DNA from: Methylosarcina fibrata AML-C10
GTDB taxonomy: Bacteria > Pseudomonadota > Gammaproteobacteria > Methylococcales > Methylomonadaceae
Reading direction: 5' to 3'
Assembly: GCF_000372865.1 (NCBI RefSeq)
Contig: NZ_KB889965.1
Location: forward strand, 1,509,902 to 1,573,901
DNA: 64,000 nucleotides
Both the position numbers and the translations under genes were made by a program. The notes beneath the pieces are model-generated. The model was not told the DNA's origin, did no database searches, and saw nothing but the letters and a program-made list of their open reading frames with translations. Positions 24,847 to 35,145 of this stretch are shown here, one piece after another (the first letter of the stretch is position 1; each line of letters begins with the position of its first letter).

Positions 24847-26289
24847 TCAGTGAGAGTTTTTTTCCGCCAGAGACACCAGATAACTGTACAAGTTGAGCGA
24901 TTTTTTGTCCAGACCGAGTTTTTTGCGGATGTGCTTGCGGTGAATGCTGACCGTTCCCGGAGCAAGCCTCAGGGAGTCGGCAATGACTTTGGTCGGCAAT
25001 CCCTGGCGCACCAGCGTCGCCACCTGAATCTCGACCGGCGTCAGTTTCTGATAGGCCGAGGTCAGGCTGGCCGAACTGCCGTAGGATTCCAGAAGATGTT
25101 TCAGATTGGTTTCGAGTATGTCGATCAGCCGCAGCTCGTTTCTGTCGCGCGTTCCTTTTTTCAGCATGGTCAGAAAAGGCAGAACGGTCCTTTCCGCTTC
25201 AAAGGAAAGAGCGGCCTTCGTTTGGGCCAGATCGTTATTGCGCTGTTTGAGCAGCACGTTCAACGCGGTCGTTACGTCGGCGGCCTCCAGCTTGGATTGT
25301 TCCAGTTCCGTCAGGGTAACATTCACCTGTTGCTGCAGATACTGATGATGACTCATCAGGATTTTCTCGGCCAGCTTCTGTTGGGTGACGTCGATGAAGC
25401 AGCCGACATAATGGGAAATTTCTCCGTCTTCCCCCAGAACCTTGGAAAAGTTCAGCAACAAGGCAAAGCGTTCGCCGTTTTTACGCTGGTTCCAGATTTC
25501 TCCCTGCCAGTAACCGTCATCGGCAACAGCGTTCCAAAACGCTTCGTGAAAGGGTTTGTCGCTCAGGTTGTCTGCCAGAAAGAACGGCACTTTGCCGATG
25601 ATTTCTTCGCCGGTAAAGCCGGTGATCCGGCCACAGGCGCTGTTGGCGCGCAGCACGGTCATATGGGCGTCGGTCACGAAAATGCCTTCCTGCGTTTCAA
25701 AAGCCACGGCCGCAATGCGCAAGGCCTGCTCGGACTGCTTCCGTTCGGTTATGTCGGTGAGCGCGATACGCCAACCCAAAGAGGCGTCTTCGCCCCGGAC
25801 GCAGAGACTGTCGAGCAGAACCGGAACCTCAATGCCGTCGGGGCGGCAGACGACCCATTCATGAGTTTGCCTGGTCTGAGGATTAGTATGATGTCTGCAA
25901 TGCAGATACCATTCGTCCCGGTCTTCCTCGGCGATGAATTCCGTAAAAGGCTGACGAATCAGCGCCGCACGTTTCCGTCCCAAGAGATCGGCGGCGGTCA
26001 GATTGCAATCGTCGATCATGCCTTTCCCGTTGACGATCAGATATCCGACCGGAGCAAAGTCGTACAGATCGATGTAACGATCCCGCGCCTTTTCCAGTTC
26101 GATCTGGGTCCTTCGCAATTCCTCGTTTTGCATTTCCAGTTCGATCTGATGGACATGCAGCTCGTGCAGGATTTTGTCGACGGACATCAAAGGCCCTTTT
26201 GTTTTTCCCTTCGACGCCAGTTGCGCCTCGGCTTTGTCCCGCAATTGTTGCTGCAGGCGATCGAATATTTTTTCGCTGGAAGACGTCAT
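24847..26289 (-). CDS. PAS-domain LuxR-type response protein
   Basis: A 480-aa regulator. An N-terminal helical segment (IEKQQL-like linker region, KIFDRLQQQLRDKAEAQLAS) is followed by two PAS domains (FAPVGYLIVNGKGMIDDCNL and EGIFVTDAHMTVLRANSACG), a coiled coil, and a C-terminal LuxR helix-turn-helix (LTPVEIQVATLVRQGLPTKV, GTVSIHRKHIRKKLGL). It has no receiver or kinase domain, so it probably senses directly through PAS and binds DNA. Its start overlaps the stop of the CheB-CheR-PAS gene (ATGA), which implies a linked function. Confidence 0.85.
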   Translation of the reverse strand: MTSSSEKIFDRLQQQLRDKAEAQLASKGKTKGPLMSVDKILHELHVHQIELEMQNEELRRTQIELEKARDRYIDLYDFAPVGYLIVNGKGMIDDCNLTAADLLGRKRAALIRQPFTEFIAEEDRDEWYLHCRHHTNPQTRQTHEWVVCRPDGIEVPVLLDSLCVRGEDASLGWRIALTDITERKQSEQALRIAAVAFETQEGIFVTDAHMTVLRANSACGRITGFTGEEIIGKVPFFLADNLSDKPFHEAFWNAVADDGYWQGEIWNQRKNGERFALLLNFSKVLGEDGEISHYVGCFIDVTQQKLAEKILMSHHQYLQQQVNVTLTELEQSKLEAADVTTALNVLLKQRNNDLAQTKAALSFEAERTVLPFLTMLKKGTRDRNELRLIDILETNLKHLLESYGSSASLTSAYQKLTPVEIQVATLVRQGLPTKVIADSLRLAPGTVSIHRKHIRKKLGLDKKSLNLYSYLVSLAEKNSH

Positions 26290-29213
26290 GGATTAATCTC
26301 CATCGATAAAAGGATCATCTGCGGCGTGCCCGCCTTGCCCAGAAGGTGGCTGATGTTGATTTCCACTCTGCGCCGGCCGACGCCGGGGACATCGCGTTCC
26401 ATCATGTAAGCATCGGATGTACCACCGTTCGCCAAAATAGCCTCCAGTATTTTACGCAGCTCAACAATATTCCAGAGACCGTCTTTTAACTGAAAGAGTT
26501 CATGGTCTAAAGTTTCTTCCGAAGCCATTTTGAATTCCTGGTAAAACGACTGGCTGGCGGATACGACCTTGAGCGCGCTGTTAAGCACCAAAAAAGGGTG
26601 GTGTATCGTATTGACGATGCCTTCGGCCAGCGTCAGCGCCTGTTGTACGGCCATCGCCTTGATTCTCGAGGTAATATCGGTAAAGGTCAGCACGACGCCG
26701 TCGATCATGTTGTCCAGAGTCCGGTAAGGTTGAATGCGCGCCAATACCCAGGTATCTTCCCCGATGTACAGCTCGCGCTCATAAGGAATCAGCGTTTCGA
26801 GCACGTTCTCCGTAGCATTGAGCAAGTCGTCGCCGTCCGCCAGGGATTTGATGTCGTTCAAGGACCGGCCTACATCCGAAGCCACAAGCCGGTAAATGCG
26901 CATCGCCTCGCGGGTGAACCTTCGAATGATCAGGTGCCGATCGAGGAAAATGAGGCCGACGTTGATATTGTCCAGCAGATTTTTCATGTCGTTCTGCATG
27001 CCGGCCAGTTGCTCGATTTTGGCCTGAAGCTCCGAATTGACGGTGACCAGCTCTTCGTTGAGCGATTGCAGCTCTTCCTTGGAGGTTTCCAGCTCTTCGT
27101 TGGTCGATTGCAGCTCTTCATTGGTCGATTGCAGTTCCTCATTGGCGGACTTCAGCTCTTCATTGGACGCCTGCTGCTCTTCCAGACTGGTCTGATAGTT
27201 CAGCTTCAATTGTTCGAGTTCGATTTCCAATTCTTCGAGACGCTTTTTTTCGCCGATTTTGCCGGAGCGTTTACGCAACGATTTCACGGGATTTTCGGCC
27301 ACCTCCTGAAAACTGACCAACAGCAGATTCTGTTTCCCGTCAGGATCGTCCAAAGGGCGTACGCTCAGATTGACCGAACTGAATCCGCCGTTGGTCTTCA
27401 CCTGAACGCACCGGTTCACAATCGACATTTTCTCGGTCGCAGCCGCGTATAATGCGTTGCGTAACTCCATGGCCAAACCTTCTCGCGCCATTTCGATGAT
27501 GTTGTGCGTCGGCTGGCCCGGAGCCGGGCGCAGGAATTTGCCGGTTTCGCCATGGATAAAAAGAATCTCGCCTTTACTGTCGGTGATGATCGAGGCCGGG
27601 GCAAAATACTGCACCAGAAGGCGCCGGGTCAAATCGGCGAAATTGGTTTCCTTGTAGGCGGATTTGTCTTCCGGTGCCTTGACGCCGGCGCCGGCGCTCC
27701 AGGCCAGCCCGTGGCTGAGCATCGTCCGGGAAGACAGAACGGAATGAGTGGTGCGGTAAAATTTCCATTTCCGGTTGAGAACCTTGAACAGATCGCCATG
27801 GTTGCCGATGCTTTCCGACGGCGACAGAAACAACACCCCCTCCGGCTTGAGCGCATAATGAAACTCGGGGATCAACCGATCCTGCAGTTCCGGCTTCAGG
27901 TAGATCAGAAGATTTCGGCAGCATAAAAGATCGAGCTTGGTGAACGGCGGATCCTTGATCAGGTTCTGCACGGCGAAAACCACCATTTCCCGAAGCTCCT
28001 TGCGGACGCGGTAACCGGCCTCTTCCTTGATAAAAAAGCGGCGCAGCCTCTCCGGCGTAATATCCTGAATGATATTGGGCGGATAACAGCCGGTTCGGGC
28101 CATTGCGATGGCTTCGTCGTCCAGATCGGTGGCATAAATCTGCACCTTGAAATCCCGATGCATCGTGTCCATCAATTCGCGCAGCAGGATGGCGATGGAA
28201 TAGGCTTCTTCGCCCGAAGCACAGCCGGCCACCCAGACGCGGAACACGTAATCGTCCGGCTTGTCTTTCAGTATGGGGGGCAGAATTTTGTCTTCAAGCA
28301 CACTGAATGCTTCGGGATCGCGGAAAAAGCTGGTGACGTTGATCAGTAACTCCTTGAACAGCGAATGCACTTCGGCCGGATTTTCCTTGAGATAGCGCAC
28401 ATAGTCGTCGGTATTCTCGATGGCGTGCTGAAGCATCCGGCGGGCGATGCGGCGGCTGATCGTGCTCTGCTTGTACAAGGCAAAGTCATGGCCGGTAATG
28501 GCGCGCAACTGCATCAGAATGCGGGCGATGGTGCTTTCGACTTTCGCTTTGGCGGGCGCAACCTCGGCATCCAAGAGCACTTTTCCCTTCTCCGCCAACA
28601 GGGCTTCCGGCATTTTATCGGGAGGCAACACCAGCGTGGCGTAGCCCGACCGGATGGCGCTGGACGGCATGCCGTCGTATTTGGCTGTCGACGGCACCTG
28701 CACCAGCGTCAATCCGCCCATGCCGAGAATGGCGCGCAAACCCAGCGTGCCGTCGGTGCCGGTGCCGGAAAGAATGATGCCGACGGCATTTTCCTGCCGG
28801 TCGTCGGCCAACGACCGCAGAAAACCGTCGATCGGCAGACGCTGTCCGCGCGGCACGGTCAGCACGCTGAGTTGAAGTTTGCCCTGATAGATTTCCATAT
28901 TGTGATTGGGCGGTATGACGTAAATGCAATTGGGACAAACCTTGACCTGGTCCTTCGCTTCGACCACTTCCATCGTGGTCGAACGTTGCAGAATTTCAGT
29001 GAGCAGGCTGCCGTGGCTGGGATCCAGGTGCGGCACCAGAACGAAAGCGATGCCGCTGTCCACAGGCATGTGGCGGAAAAACTCTTCGAATGCCTCGAGG
29101 CCCCCGGCGGAGGCACCGATGCCGACAATGCGGAAATCGGAAGGATTTGTTGAGGATTTAGCAGCCGGCTCGGCGGTGACGGTGGACGTTGAATTTTGCT
29201 CTTTGGGACTCAC
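26286..29213 (-). CDS. CheB methylesterase-CheR methyltransferase-PAS fusion protein
   Basis: A 975-aa multidomain signalling protein. The CheB-type domain (about residues 25-215) has the catalytic Ser in GIGASAGGLEAFEEF, the His in LDPSHGSLLTEIL and the Asp in GTGTDGTLGLRAI, but no receiver domain. The CheR domain (about 235-500) has the SAM-binding VWVAGCASGEEAYSIAILL. A long coiled coil made of NEELQSTNEEL repeats follows (about 645-715), then PAS domains. The start is GTG. No chemoreceptor is nearby, so a chemotaxis-unrelated signalling role together with the PAS-LuxR protein is likely. Confidence 0.92.
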   Translation of the reverse strand: MSPKEQNSTSTVTAEPAAKSSTNPSDFRIVGIGASAGGLEAFEEFFRHMPVDSGIAFVLVPHLDPSHGSLLTEILQRSTTMEVVEAKDQVKVCPNCIYVIPPNHNMEIYQGKLQLSVLTVPRGQRLPIDGFLRSLADDRQENAVGIILSGTGTDGTLGLRAILGMGGLTLVQVPSTAKYDGMPSSAIRSGYATLVLPPDKMPEALLAEKGKVLLDAEVAPAKAKVESTIARILMQLRAITGHDFALYKQSTISRRIARRMLQHAIENTDDYVRYLKENPAEVHSLFKELLINVTSFFRDPEAFSVLEDKILPPILKDKPDDYVFRVWVAGCASGEEAYSIAILLRELMDTMHRDFKVQIYATDLDDEAIAMARTGCYPPNIIQDITPERLRRFFIKEEAGYRVRKELREMVVFAVQNLIKDPPFTKLDLLCCRNLLIYLKPELQDRLIPEFHYALKPEGVLFLSPSESIGNHGDLFKVLNRKWKFYRTTHSVLSSRTMLSHGLAWSAGAGVKAPEDKSAYKETNFADLTRRLLVQYFAPASIITDSKGEILFIHGETGKFLRPAPGQPTHNIIEMAREGLAMELRNALYAAATEKMSIVNRCVQVKTNGGFSSVNLSVRPLDDPDGKQNLLLVSFQEVAENPVKSLRKRSGKIGEKKRLEELEIELEQLKLNYQTSLEEQQASNEELKSANEELQSTNEELQSTNEELETSKEELQSLNEELVTVNSELQAKIEQLAGMQNDMKNLLDNINVGLIFLDRHLIIRRFTREAMRIYRLVASDVGRSLNDIKSLADGDDLLNATENVLETLIPYERELYIGEDTWVLARIQPYRTLDNMIDGVVLTFTDITSRIKAMAVQQALTLAEGIVNTIHHPFLVLNSALKVVSASQSFYQEFKMASEETLDHELFQLKDGLWNIVELRKILEAILANGGTSDAYMMERDVPGVGRRRVEINISHLLGKAGTPQMILLSMEINP

Positions 29214-29505
29214 AATGGTCTCTGTACAGTGCTAAAGGGGTTATCTTGGCCGTTCTGTCATTATATGCTATGGGCATGTCGAGCGTAACGCCGAATTTTT
29301 CGGACAGTAAAGACTAAAAACAGGCTTCGACAGCCATGACGTTCTTTCCGTGGCCATTTCAAGCGGAATCATGCGATTACCCGGCAGAGCAAAAGTGCGT
29401 CGAAGGGAGACGGCCATCCTGCAGCTAAAGATCCGCCGGTAAAACCGGATAACCGGTGCGTAAGAGAAGACCTGCCGGGTTTTTTAAACCCGGCAGGTCT
29501 TGCGT
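29214..29505. terminator. Intergenic region with perfect hairpin at 29467-29501
   Basis: AAGACCTGCCGGGTTT (29467-29482) pairs perfectly with AAACCCGGCAGGTCTT (29486-29501). It lies 5 bp after the aconitase stop and can terminate its transcript. A related hairpin is found at 55944-55975, so it belongs to a dispersed family. The rest of the gap shows no gene. Confidence 0.6.
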
Positions 29506-31446
29506 TCAGTCCGGACGTCCCGGTTTGACGCTATTGATCAGGCCGCCGGCAAGCACCGCATCGATTTGCCGCCTGCTCAGTCCGTGCCGCATTTCATAAC
29601 GCCGGCCGCGAGTGACGTTTTCAACCACAACCGAAGCTCCTCCGGCGAGGGCACTGCGCAGCGATTCGATGCGCAGCACGTCTTCCTGCCCGATGTCGCC
29701 CCAGTTTTCCGGATCAAGAAACACCAGGGGAACGATGCCGAAATTGACCAGATTGCCGTGGTGAATCCGCGCGAAGCTCTTGGCCAGCACCGCCCTGAGC
29801 CCCAGATAGCGGGGCGCCAGAGCCGCGTGCTCCCGGCTCGAACCCTGGCCGTAGTTTTCGCCGCCGACTACGAAGAATCCCTGTTCCCGGTACGGCAGCG
29901 TCCGTTGATAAAAACCGGTGTCGATCTGAGCGAATACGAATTCGCTGATCGCCGGAATATTGCTGCGGAACGGCAGGACCTTGGCGCCGGCGGGCATGAT
30001 TTCATCGGTGGAAACGTTGTCGCCCACTTTCAGCAGCACCGGTCCTTCCTGGGTCTCTTCCAGCGCCGGAAAGCGCGGCAAGGGCCGGATGTTGGGACCG
30101 GTATCGAGCGCGATGCCGGCATCCTGAGGATTCGGTCCGACCAGCATGTCCTTGTTGACCAGCACGGCCTGCGGTTCCTTGAAGATCGGATAAGGCATCG
30201 GCAGATCCCTGGGATCGGTGATCGTGCCCATCAGCGCCGAAGCGGTGGCGGTCTCGGGGCTGCACAGATACACCAGATCGTCGTGGGTTCCGGAGCGTCC
30301 CGGAAAATTGCGCGGCACCGTGCGCAGGCTGATCCGGTGGGTCGCCGGCGCCTGGCCCATGCCGATGCAGCCGTTGCAGCCGGCCTGGTGCAGACGGGCG
30401 CCGGCGCGGATCAGCTTCGCCAGCAGACGGAGATCGATCAGGTTTTCCAGGATCTGCCTCGACGTGGGATTCACGTCGAAGGACACGCGCGGATGCACCT
30501 GCCGGCCTTCCACCATCAGCGCCGGAATCGCAAAATCCCTGAGCCCCGGATTGGCCGAGGAACCGATGTAGGCCTGATAAATTTCGCGCCCGGCAATTTC
30601 GCGCACCGGCACCACGTTGCCGGGACTGCCGGGCATCGCGATCAGGGGTTCGAGGCCGGACAGATCGATTTCCTCTTCCTCGTCGTATTGCGCTTCCGGA
30701 TCGGCGATCAATTCCCGGAAATAATGCTCCCTGCCCTGCGACTTCAGAAAAATCCGGACCGCATCGTCCGCGGGAAACACCGTGGTGGTCGCGCCGAGTT
30801 CCGCGCCCATGTTGGCGATGACGTGGCGGTCCATCGCCGTCAGTTGCTCCAGGCCGGGGCCGTGGTATTCGACGATCTTGCCGAGCCCGCCGCTGACGCC
30901 GTGGCGGCGCAGCATTTCCAGGATGACGTCTTTTGCGCTCACCCAGTCGGGCAGTTTGCCGACCAAACGCACGCCCCATATTTTCGGCATGCGCAGCCGG
31001 AAAGGTTCTCCCGCCATCGCCAGCGCCACTTCGAGCCCTCCCGTGCCGATCGCCAGCATGCCCAGGGCGCCGGCGGCACAGGTATGGCTGTCGCAACCGA
31101 GCAGCGTCTTGCCGGGAACGCCGAAGCGTTCCATATGCACCGGATGACTGACGCCGTTGCCCGGCCGGCTGTACCATAAACCGAACTTTCGGCAGGCGCT
31201 GTAAAGAAACAGATGATCATCCGGATTCTTGAAGTCTTCCTGCAGCAGATTGTGATCGACGTACTGCACCGACAATTCGGTCCGGACTCTGGGCACCGAC
31301 ATGGCTTCGAACTCCAGCATGGCCAGCGTGCCGGTGGCGTCCTGGGCCAGCGTCTGATCGATTTTCAGAGCGATCTCGCTGCCGACGTCCATCGTTCCGT
31401 CCATCAGATGATCCGCAATGAGTTTCCGGCTGACGTTCGTATTCAT
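29506..31446 (-). CDS. Aconitate hydratase, Aquifex-type
   Basis: Interconverts citrate and isocitrate in the TCA cycle using a 4Fe-4S cluster. Cluster ligands are visible in VYLCSPETATASALMG and in AGCNGCIGMGQAP (C-x-x-C). Other family motifs are LLGCDSHTCAAGALGMLAIG, NMGAELGATTTVFPAD and, in the swivelling domain, GENYGQGSSREHAALAPRYL. At 646 aa it matches the putative Aquifex-type aconitases rather than the longer AcnA or AcnB. A strong AGGAGGTCGAGG precedes the ATG. It appears to be a single transcription unit. Confidence 0.9.
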   Translation of the reverse strand: MNTNVSRKLIADHLMDGTMDVGSEIALKIDQTLAQDATGTLAMLEFEAMSVPRVRTELSVQYVDHNLLQEDFKNPDDHLFLYSACRKFGLWYSRPGNGVSHPVHMERFGVPGKTLLGCDSHTCAAGALGMLAIGTGGLEVALAMAGEPFRLRMPKIWGVRLVGKLPDWVSAKDVILEMLRRHGVSGGLGKIVEYHGPGLEQLTAMDRHVIANMGAELGATTTVFPADDAVRIFLKSQGREHYFRELIADPEAQYDEEEEIDLSGLEPLIAMPGSPGNVVPVREIAGREIYQAYIGSSANPGLRDFAIPALMVEGRQVHPRVSFDVNPTSRQILENLIDLRLLAKLIRAGARLHQAGCNGCIGMGQAPATHRISLRTVPRNFPGRSGTHDDLVYLCSPETATASALMGTITDPRDLPMPYPIFKEPQAVLVNKDMLVGPNPQDAGIALDTGPNIRPLPRFPALEETQEGPVLLKVGDNVSTDEIMPAGAKVLPFRSNIPAISEFVFAQIDTGFYQRTLPYREQGFFVVGGENYGQGSSREHAALAPRYLGLRAVLAKSFARIHHGNLVNFGIVPLVFLDPENWGDIGQEDVLRIESLRSALAGGASVVVENVTRGRRYEMRHGLSRRQIDAVLAGGLINSVKPGRPD

Positions 31447-31638
31447 CCTCGACCTCCTTCTGTAGACAACAGAATTTCGCGCTCTCTCGAGCGAGGGTGG
31501 TTAATTGTACTGATGGTTAGTTATTTTCAGACAATTTCCGGAGGAATTAACTCAAAGATTATTTGAAAAGAAGGCGAATCTTCTCTTGAGATGCAGGCAG
31601 AGGTGTAAGGCATTTTTTAGCCGTTCGGATTTTGTTAA

Positions 31639-31654
31639 GGTACGCGGTGCGTAC
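31639..31654. repeat. Dispersed palindromic repeat (GGTACGCGGTGCGTAC)
   Basis: The same unit is found at 59772-59787 and, inverted, at 59816-59834. Here it lies right after the vanZ-like stop. Confidence 0.5.
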
Positions 31655-32001
31655 TACGGTTCTATTATCCGCCGATAAACACCGCAAACCAAAAAACCCA
31701 GCAGAATGCCGACCACATCCGCGCCGATATCGCCCATGCTGAAATGCCTTTGCGGCAGATAAGCCGCTTGATACCATTCCGAAAATCCGGCAAGAAAAAA
31801 CAACGGCAATTGAGTAACGGAAGGATGCGTCGTCAGGAAGACAAAACTGCCGCCAAAAGCTAACGCAAAGAACAAAGCGAAATGGGCCAGCTTGTCCAGA
31901 TTCTGCACCGTTTCGAGTATTGTCAAGGACTCCTGCCGGAAAAGCACATAGACAGCGAATAAGCATAACAAGACAAAGACTAACCGGAACAATTTCAGCA
32001 T
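31654..32001 (-). CDS. VanZ-like small membrane protein
   Basis: A 115-aa protein with four hydrophobic segments and the VanZ-type features LDKLAHFALFFALAFGGSF, GFSEWYQAAYLPQRHFSMGD and GADVVGILLGFLVCG. The start at 31999-32001 is the first ATG; a TTG lies 7 codons upstream. Such proteins often border polysaccharide loci. The stop codon falls inside a dispersed palindromic repeat. The function is unknown. Confidence 0.78.
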   Translation of the reverse strand: MLKLFRLVFVLLCLFAVYVLFRQESLTILETVQNLDKLAHFALFFALAFGGSFVFLTTHPSVTQLPLFFLAGFSEWYQAAYLPQRHFSMGDIGADVVGILLGFLVCGVYRRIIEP

Positions 32002-32100
32002 GTGTAAGAAAAATATAGGCAAGAGCTTATCTGTTACATTTTACAAGTCAAGCGTTCCGGCGGCTTGACGGAAATCCGGAAAGAATTCGATATTTTCCTA

Positions 32101-32814
32101 TTAGGCCACTATTTTTGCAGGATTGGCGGTGACCAATTCGAATGTCCGTTCATCGCCGATTAAAGATTTCAATACCTCCACGGCCCGCACCATCGTCGGC
32201 TGCCTTTTATGAAGATTATGGGCATCGCTGGCCAGTACGGTCACGTGATTATCCTGAATCAGTTGCAAAGCGCATTTTTGACTGGCCGCACCGAACAATC
32301 CGCTGACGGAACTGGCGGTAACCTGCAACAAACAGCCCATCGCGATGAAAGGCATAATTCTATCGGGCTGACGGACAATCGCCTGATTGCGCTCCGGATG
32401 GGCTATCAACGGAACGATGTCTTTGGTGAGAAGCCACTGTACCAGTTTATCGACGCCGACCGGGATATGGTCGTGAGGAAATTCCAGTAGCATGACCCGT
32501 TTGTTATCCCATTGCCCGAGAAACGGGATCTTGTTCTGGCCGACCATCAGGGGCAGTTCGGCGCATACCCTCACCTCCGCCGCCATTCCGACTTCCAGAG
32601 GAATGTTGTGTTTTGCCAATTGATCCCTGAAAGCCTCGTATACCAACCTTATGTTCTCAATCGTGTTGTCATAACAGCCGGGCTGAATATGAGGCGTGAC
32701 CACGCATCGGCGGATACCCTGATCAATCGCATATTTTGCCATATTGAGCGCATCTTCCATGGTTTTTGCGCCGTCGTCGATACCCGGCAACATATGACAA
32801 TGCAAGTCGATCAT
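32101..32814 (-). CDS. CpsB/CapC-family (PHP) tyrosine-protein phosphatase
   Basis: Manganese-dependent phosphatase that dephosphorylates the tyrosine autokinase and thereby tunes polysaccharide chain length. It has the PHP metal motifs IDLHCHMLPGIDDGA, RRCVVTPHIQPG, LIAHPERNQAIV and VLASDAHNLHKRQP. It is 237 aa, slightly short but complete. GGAAGGAGGAG precedes the ATG. It follows the wzc-like gene by 15 bp, forming the kinase-phosphatase pair typical of EPS loci. Confidence 0.9.
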   Translation of the reverse strand: MIDLHCHMLPGIDDGAKTMEDALNMAKYAIDQGIRRCVVTPHIQPGCYDNTIENIRLVYEAFRDQLAKHNIPLEVGMAAEVRVCAELPLMVGQNKIPFLGQWDNKRVMLLEFPHDHIPVGVDKLVQWLLTKDIVPLIAHPERNQAIVRQPDRIMPFIAMGCLLQVTASSVSGLFGAASQKCALQLIQDNHVTVLASDAHNLHKRQPTMVRAVEVLKSLIGDERTFELVTANPAKIVA

Positions 32815-32829
32815 TTGAACTCCTCCTTC

Positions 32830-35145
32830 CTAAGAAATTTCCGCTTCCAGGGCCGTCTCTTCGTCGCCATAGGAAGATTGATAATAATAACTTTGATAAT
32901 AGCCGCCATAGCTGGTGCTTTTCTCCAGATCCACCTGACTTAGAACGACTCCGGCCAAAGGCGCGCCGAAACGCTGCAAATGCTTCAACCCTTCCTGGAT
33001 AATCTTGGTAGGCGTCTGGTCCGCCTTGACGACATACACCACCGAACGCACGTGCTGGGCCAGAAAGTGGGCATCGCTGACGCTATGGATCGGCGGGGAA
33101 TCGATCATGACAATGCTGTAACGGCTTTCCAGTTCTTCGAGCAGACTGGCGAATACTGACGAGGATAACAACTCCAGCGGATTCGGAGGAATCATGCCGG
33201 CAGGCATCAAATCGATGTTATCGCCGATCGGATGAATGCAGTCTTCCAGTTTGGCGGTTTTGGTTAAGGCATGGGCCAGACCCAAACTGCCGGGCGGCAG
33301 ACTGCGCAGGCGCTTCATCAGCGTGGGCCTGCGCAAGTCGGCATCGATCAGCAGGACTCTGCCCGATTCCATCTGCGACATCGAAAAAGCCAGATTGATC
33401 GACAACGTACTTTTACCTTCGCCGCTGAGCGAAGAAGTAACGAGCCAAGTATTTTTCGGACTCCCCAGCGCAGATAAAATCAACCCGGTGCGCACGGTGC
33501 GAACCGCTTCGGCAAAAGGCGACTTCGGATACACCACGACCATTTTGCCGACATCGCTCAGCTTGCCCGACTCCTCTTTTTTGATCTTGTAATGAGGGAT
33601 CAATCCCAACATGGGCACGCCCAGTTTGTTTTCCACGTCTTCCGGCGTTTTGATGGTCATGTCCAGATATTCCAGCAGGAAAGCCAGCATGACTCCGCCG
33701 AATAATGCCGCAAAAAAAGCAAGCACTACGATAAGTAATTTTTTGGGCCTGACCGGCTCGTAAGGATAACTGGCGCGGTCGACGAAACGAATGGTCGCTT
33801 CCTTCAGAGCCGCGGCTTCCGAAGCTTCCTTGTACCGGGTAAAAAAGGTTTCATACAGATTGCGGTTGGACTCGACCTCTCTTTGCAGTTCTCCCAGTTG
33901 AGTCTGCTTGTATCCTATGGCCTGCACCTGAGCCTTGTTGCTTTCCAGACTGCCGGCAACGGCGCGTTCGTTGGCCAGGGCGATCTCGTAACGGCTGCGG
34001 ATACCGCTGACACTGCTGGCGATATTATCCTTGAGCTGCTTTTTGACGCTGGCAAGCTCCGACCGGGCCGCAATCATCGTCGGATGTTCGGAACCGTAGC
34101 GTTGGGACAATTCGGAAATCTTGCGGATGATTTCCTCTTCTTTCTGCTTTAAGGCCTGCACGACAGGATCGGAAAACACTTCCGGAACGATTTCGACGCT
34201 GCTGTACAGCCGATCGCCCAACGATCGCACCTTGTTGTACAAACTTTCCGCTTCTATTCTGGCTTTACGGGCTTCGGTCAAACGATTCGAGTTTTGTTCG
34301 ATTTCTCCCTTGGTCAGGGTCAACACGCCTTCCAGATCGACCAGATGTTCCTTATTAAGATAAGCTTGCAACTGCTTTTCGGATGTGGTCAGTTTCTCCT
34401 TCAGAAACTGCAACCTTTCCGCCAACCAGTCGGCAGCTTTGCGTGTCTCTCCCAAGCGAGCCGACATGCTGGATTCAATAAATGTATCGCCCAGGGTATC
34501 CACCACCAACCGCGCCAGTTCGGGGTCGTATGCTTCGAAAGAAATATCCACCAACTGGGTCATTTTTCTTGGCTTTACCGATAGCTTCTTCAAGAAAACT
34601 TCCAGCAGTTCCTCCCGTTGAACATATTCGACAGCCGCGTTTTTTTGAGATTTTGCTTCGTCGGCTTGCTCGAACAGTGCGGGCAGCGCCGAGAGCCATT
34701 TCTGCCATAAGGAGGGTTCTTCTTTTAAATCCTCAAGATCCTCTGTAAATTCCGGGTTGTCTTTCAATTTCAGTTTATCGATAACCTGCTGCGCCAGATC
34801 TCTGGATTTCAGTATCTCGTATTGCGTTTGAAAATATTCGTCATTCATGGACTGCATCTCGTACGCATCGCCCATAAGCAACACCTTCGACTGCTGCGAC
34901 TCCACCATGAGCGTCGCGGAAGAAAGATAAACCGGTCGAACGGCATAAACGATCAGAATGGCCAATAAGACCGCCATCACCGACAAACCCAGTATAACCC
35001 GGAGATGTCTCTGAATAACTTGCCAGTAACCTCTTAAATCGATCGATTCATCCTGATCTTCAATAAGCTCGGGAACAGTCAAATTTCTTTGCACGAGGGC
35101 ATTATGAGATACGCTCGTATTTATTGAGTCGTTAAAATGATTCAT
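32830..35145 (-). CDS. wzc: Wzc/ExoP-like polysaccharide co-polymerase and tyrosine autokinase
   Basis: Inner-membrane protein of about 771 aa. The N-terminal chain-length determinant domain has two membrane helices ([20 protein letters not shown], and [20 protein letters not shown] near residue 480). Between them is a long periplasmic coiled coil. The cytoplasmic BY-kinase has Walker A ([17 protein letters not shown]), Walker A' ([10 protein letters not shown]) and Walker B (IVMIDSPP). The tail has many tyrosines ([14 protein letters not shown]), the autophosphorylation cluster. The ATG overlaps the wza-like stop (TGATG). Confidence 0.94.
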   Translation of the reverse strand: MNHFNDSINTSVSHNALVQRNLTVPELIEDQDESIDLRGYWQVIQRHLRVILGLSVMAVLLAILIVYAVRPVYLSSATLMVESQQSKVLLMGDAYEMQSMNDEYFQTQYEILKSRDLAQQVIDKLKLKDNPEFTEDLEDLKEEPSLWQKWLSALPALFEQADEAKSQKNAAVEYVQREELLEVFLKKLSVKPRKMTQLVDISFEAYDPELARLVVDTLGDTFIESSMSARLGETRKAADWLAERLQFLKEKLTTSEKQLQAYLNKEHLVDLEGVLTLTKGEIEQNSNRLTEARKARIEAESLYNKVRSLGDRLYSSVEIVPEVFSDPVVQALKQKEEEIIRKISELSQRYGSEHPTMIAARSELASVKKQLKDNIASSVSGIRSRYEIALANERAVAGSLESNKAQVQAIGYKQTQLGELQREVESNRNLYETFFTRYKEASEAAALKEATIRFVDRASYPYEPVRPKKLLIVVLAFFAALFGGVMLAFLLEYLDMTIKTPEDVENKLGVPMLGLIPHYKIKKEESGKLSDVGKMVVVYPKSPFAEAVRTVRTGLILSALGSPKNTWLVTSSLSGEGKSTLSINLAFSMSQMESGRVLLIDADLRRPTLMKRLRSLPPGSLGLAHALTKTAKLEDCIHPIGDNIDLMPAGMIPPNPLELLSSSVFASLLEELESRYSIVMIDSPPIHSVSDAHFLAQHVRSVVYVVKADQTPTKIIQEGLKHLQRFGAPLAGVVLSQVDLEKSTSYGGYYQSYYYQSSYGDEETALEAEIS

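Noticed and set aside
24808-26409. Long plus-strand open frame of 533 codons
   Set aside because: It lies antisense to the PAS-LuxR gene, whose protein shows clear domains; the plus-strand product is low-complexity with no recognisable motif.
29500-31179. Plus-strand open frame of 559 codons
   Set aside because: It is antisense to aconitase; the composition is that of a shadow frame.
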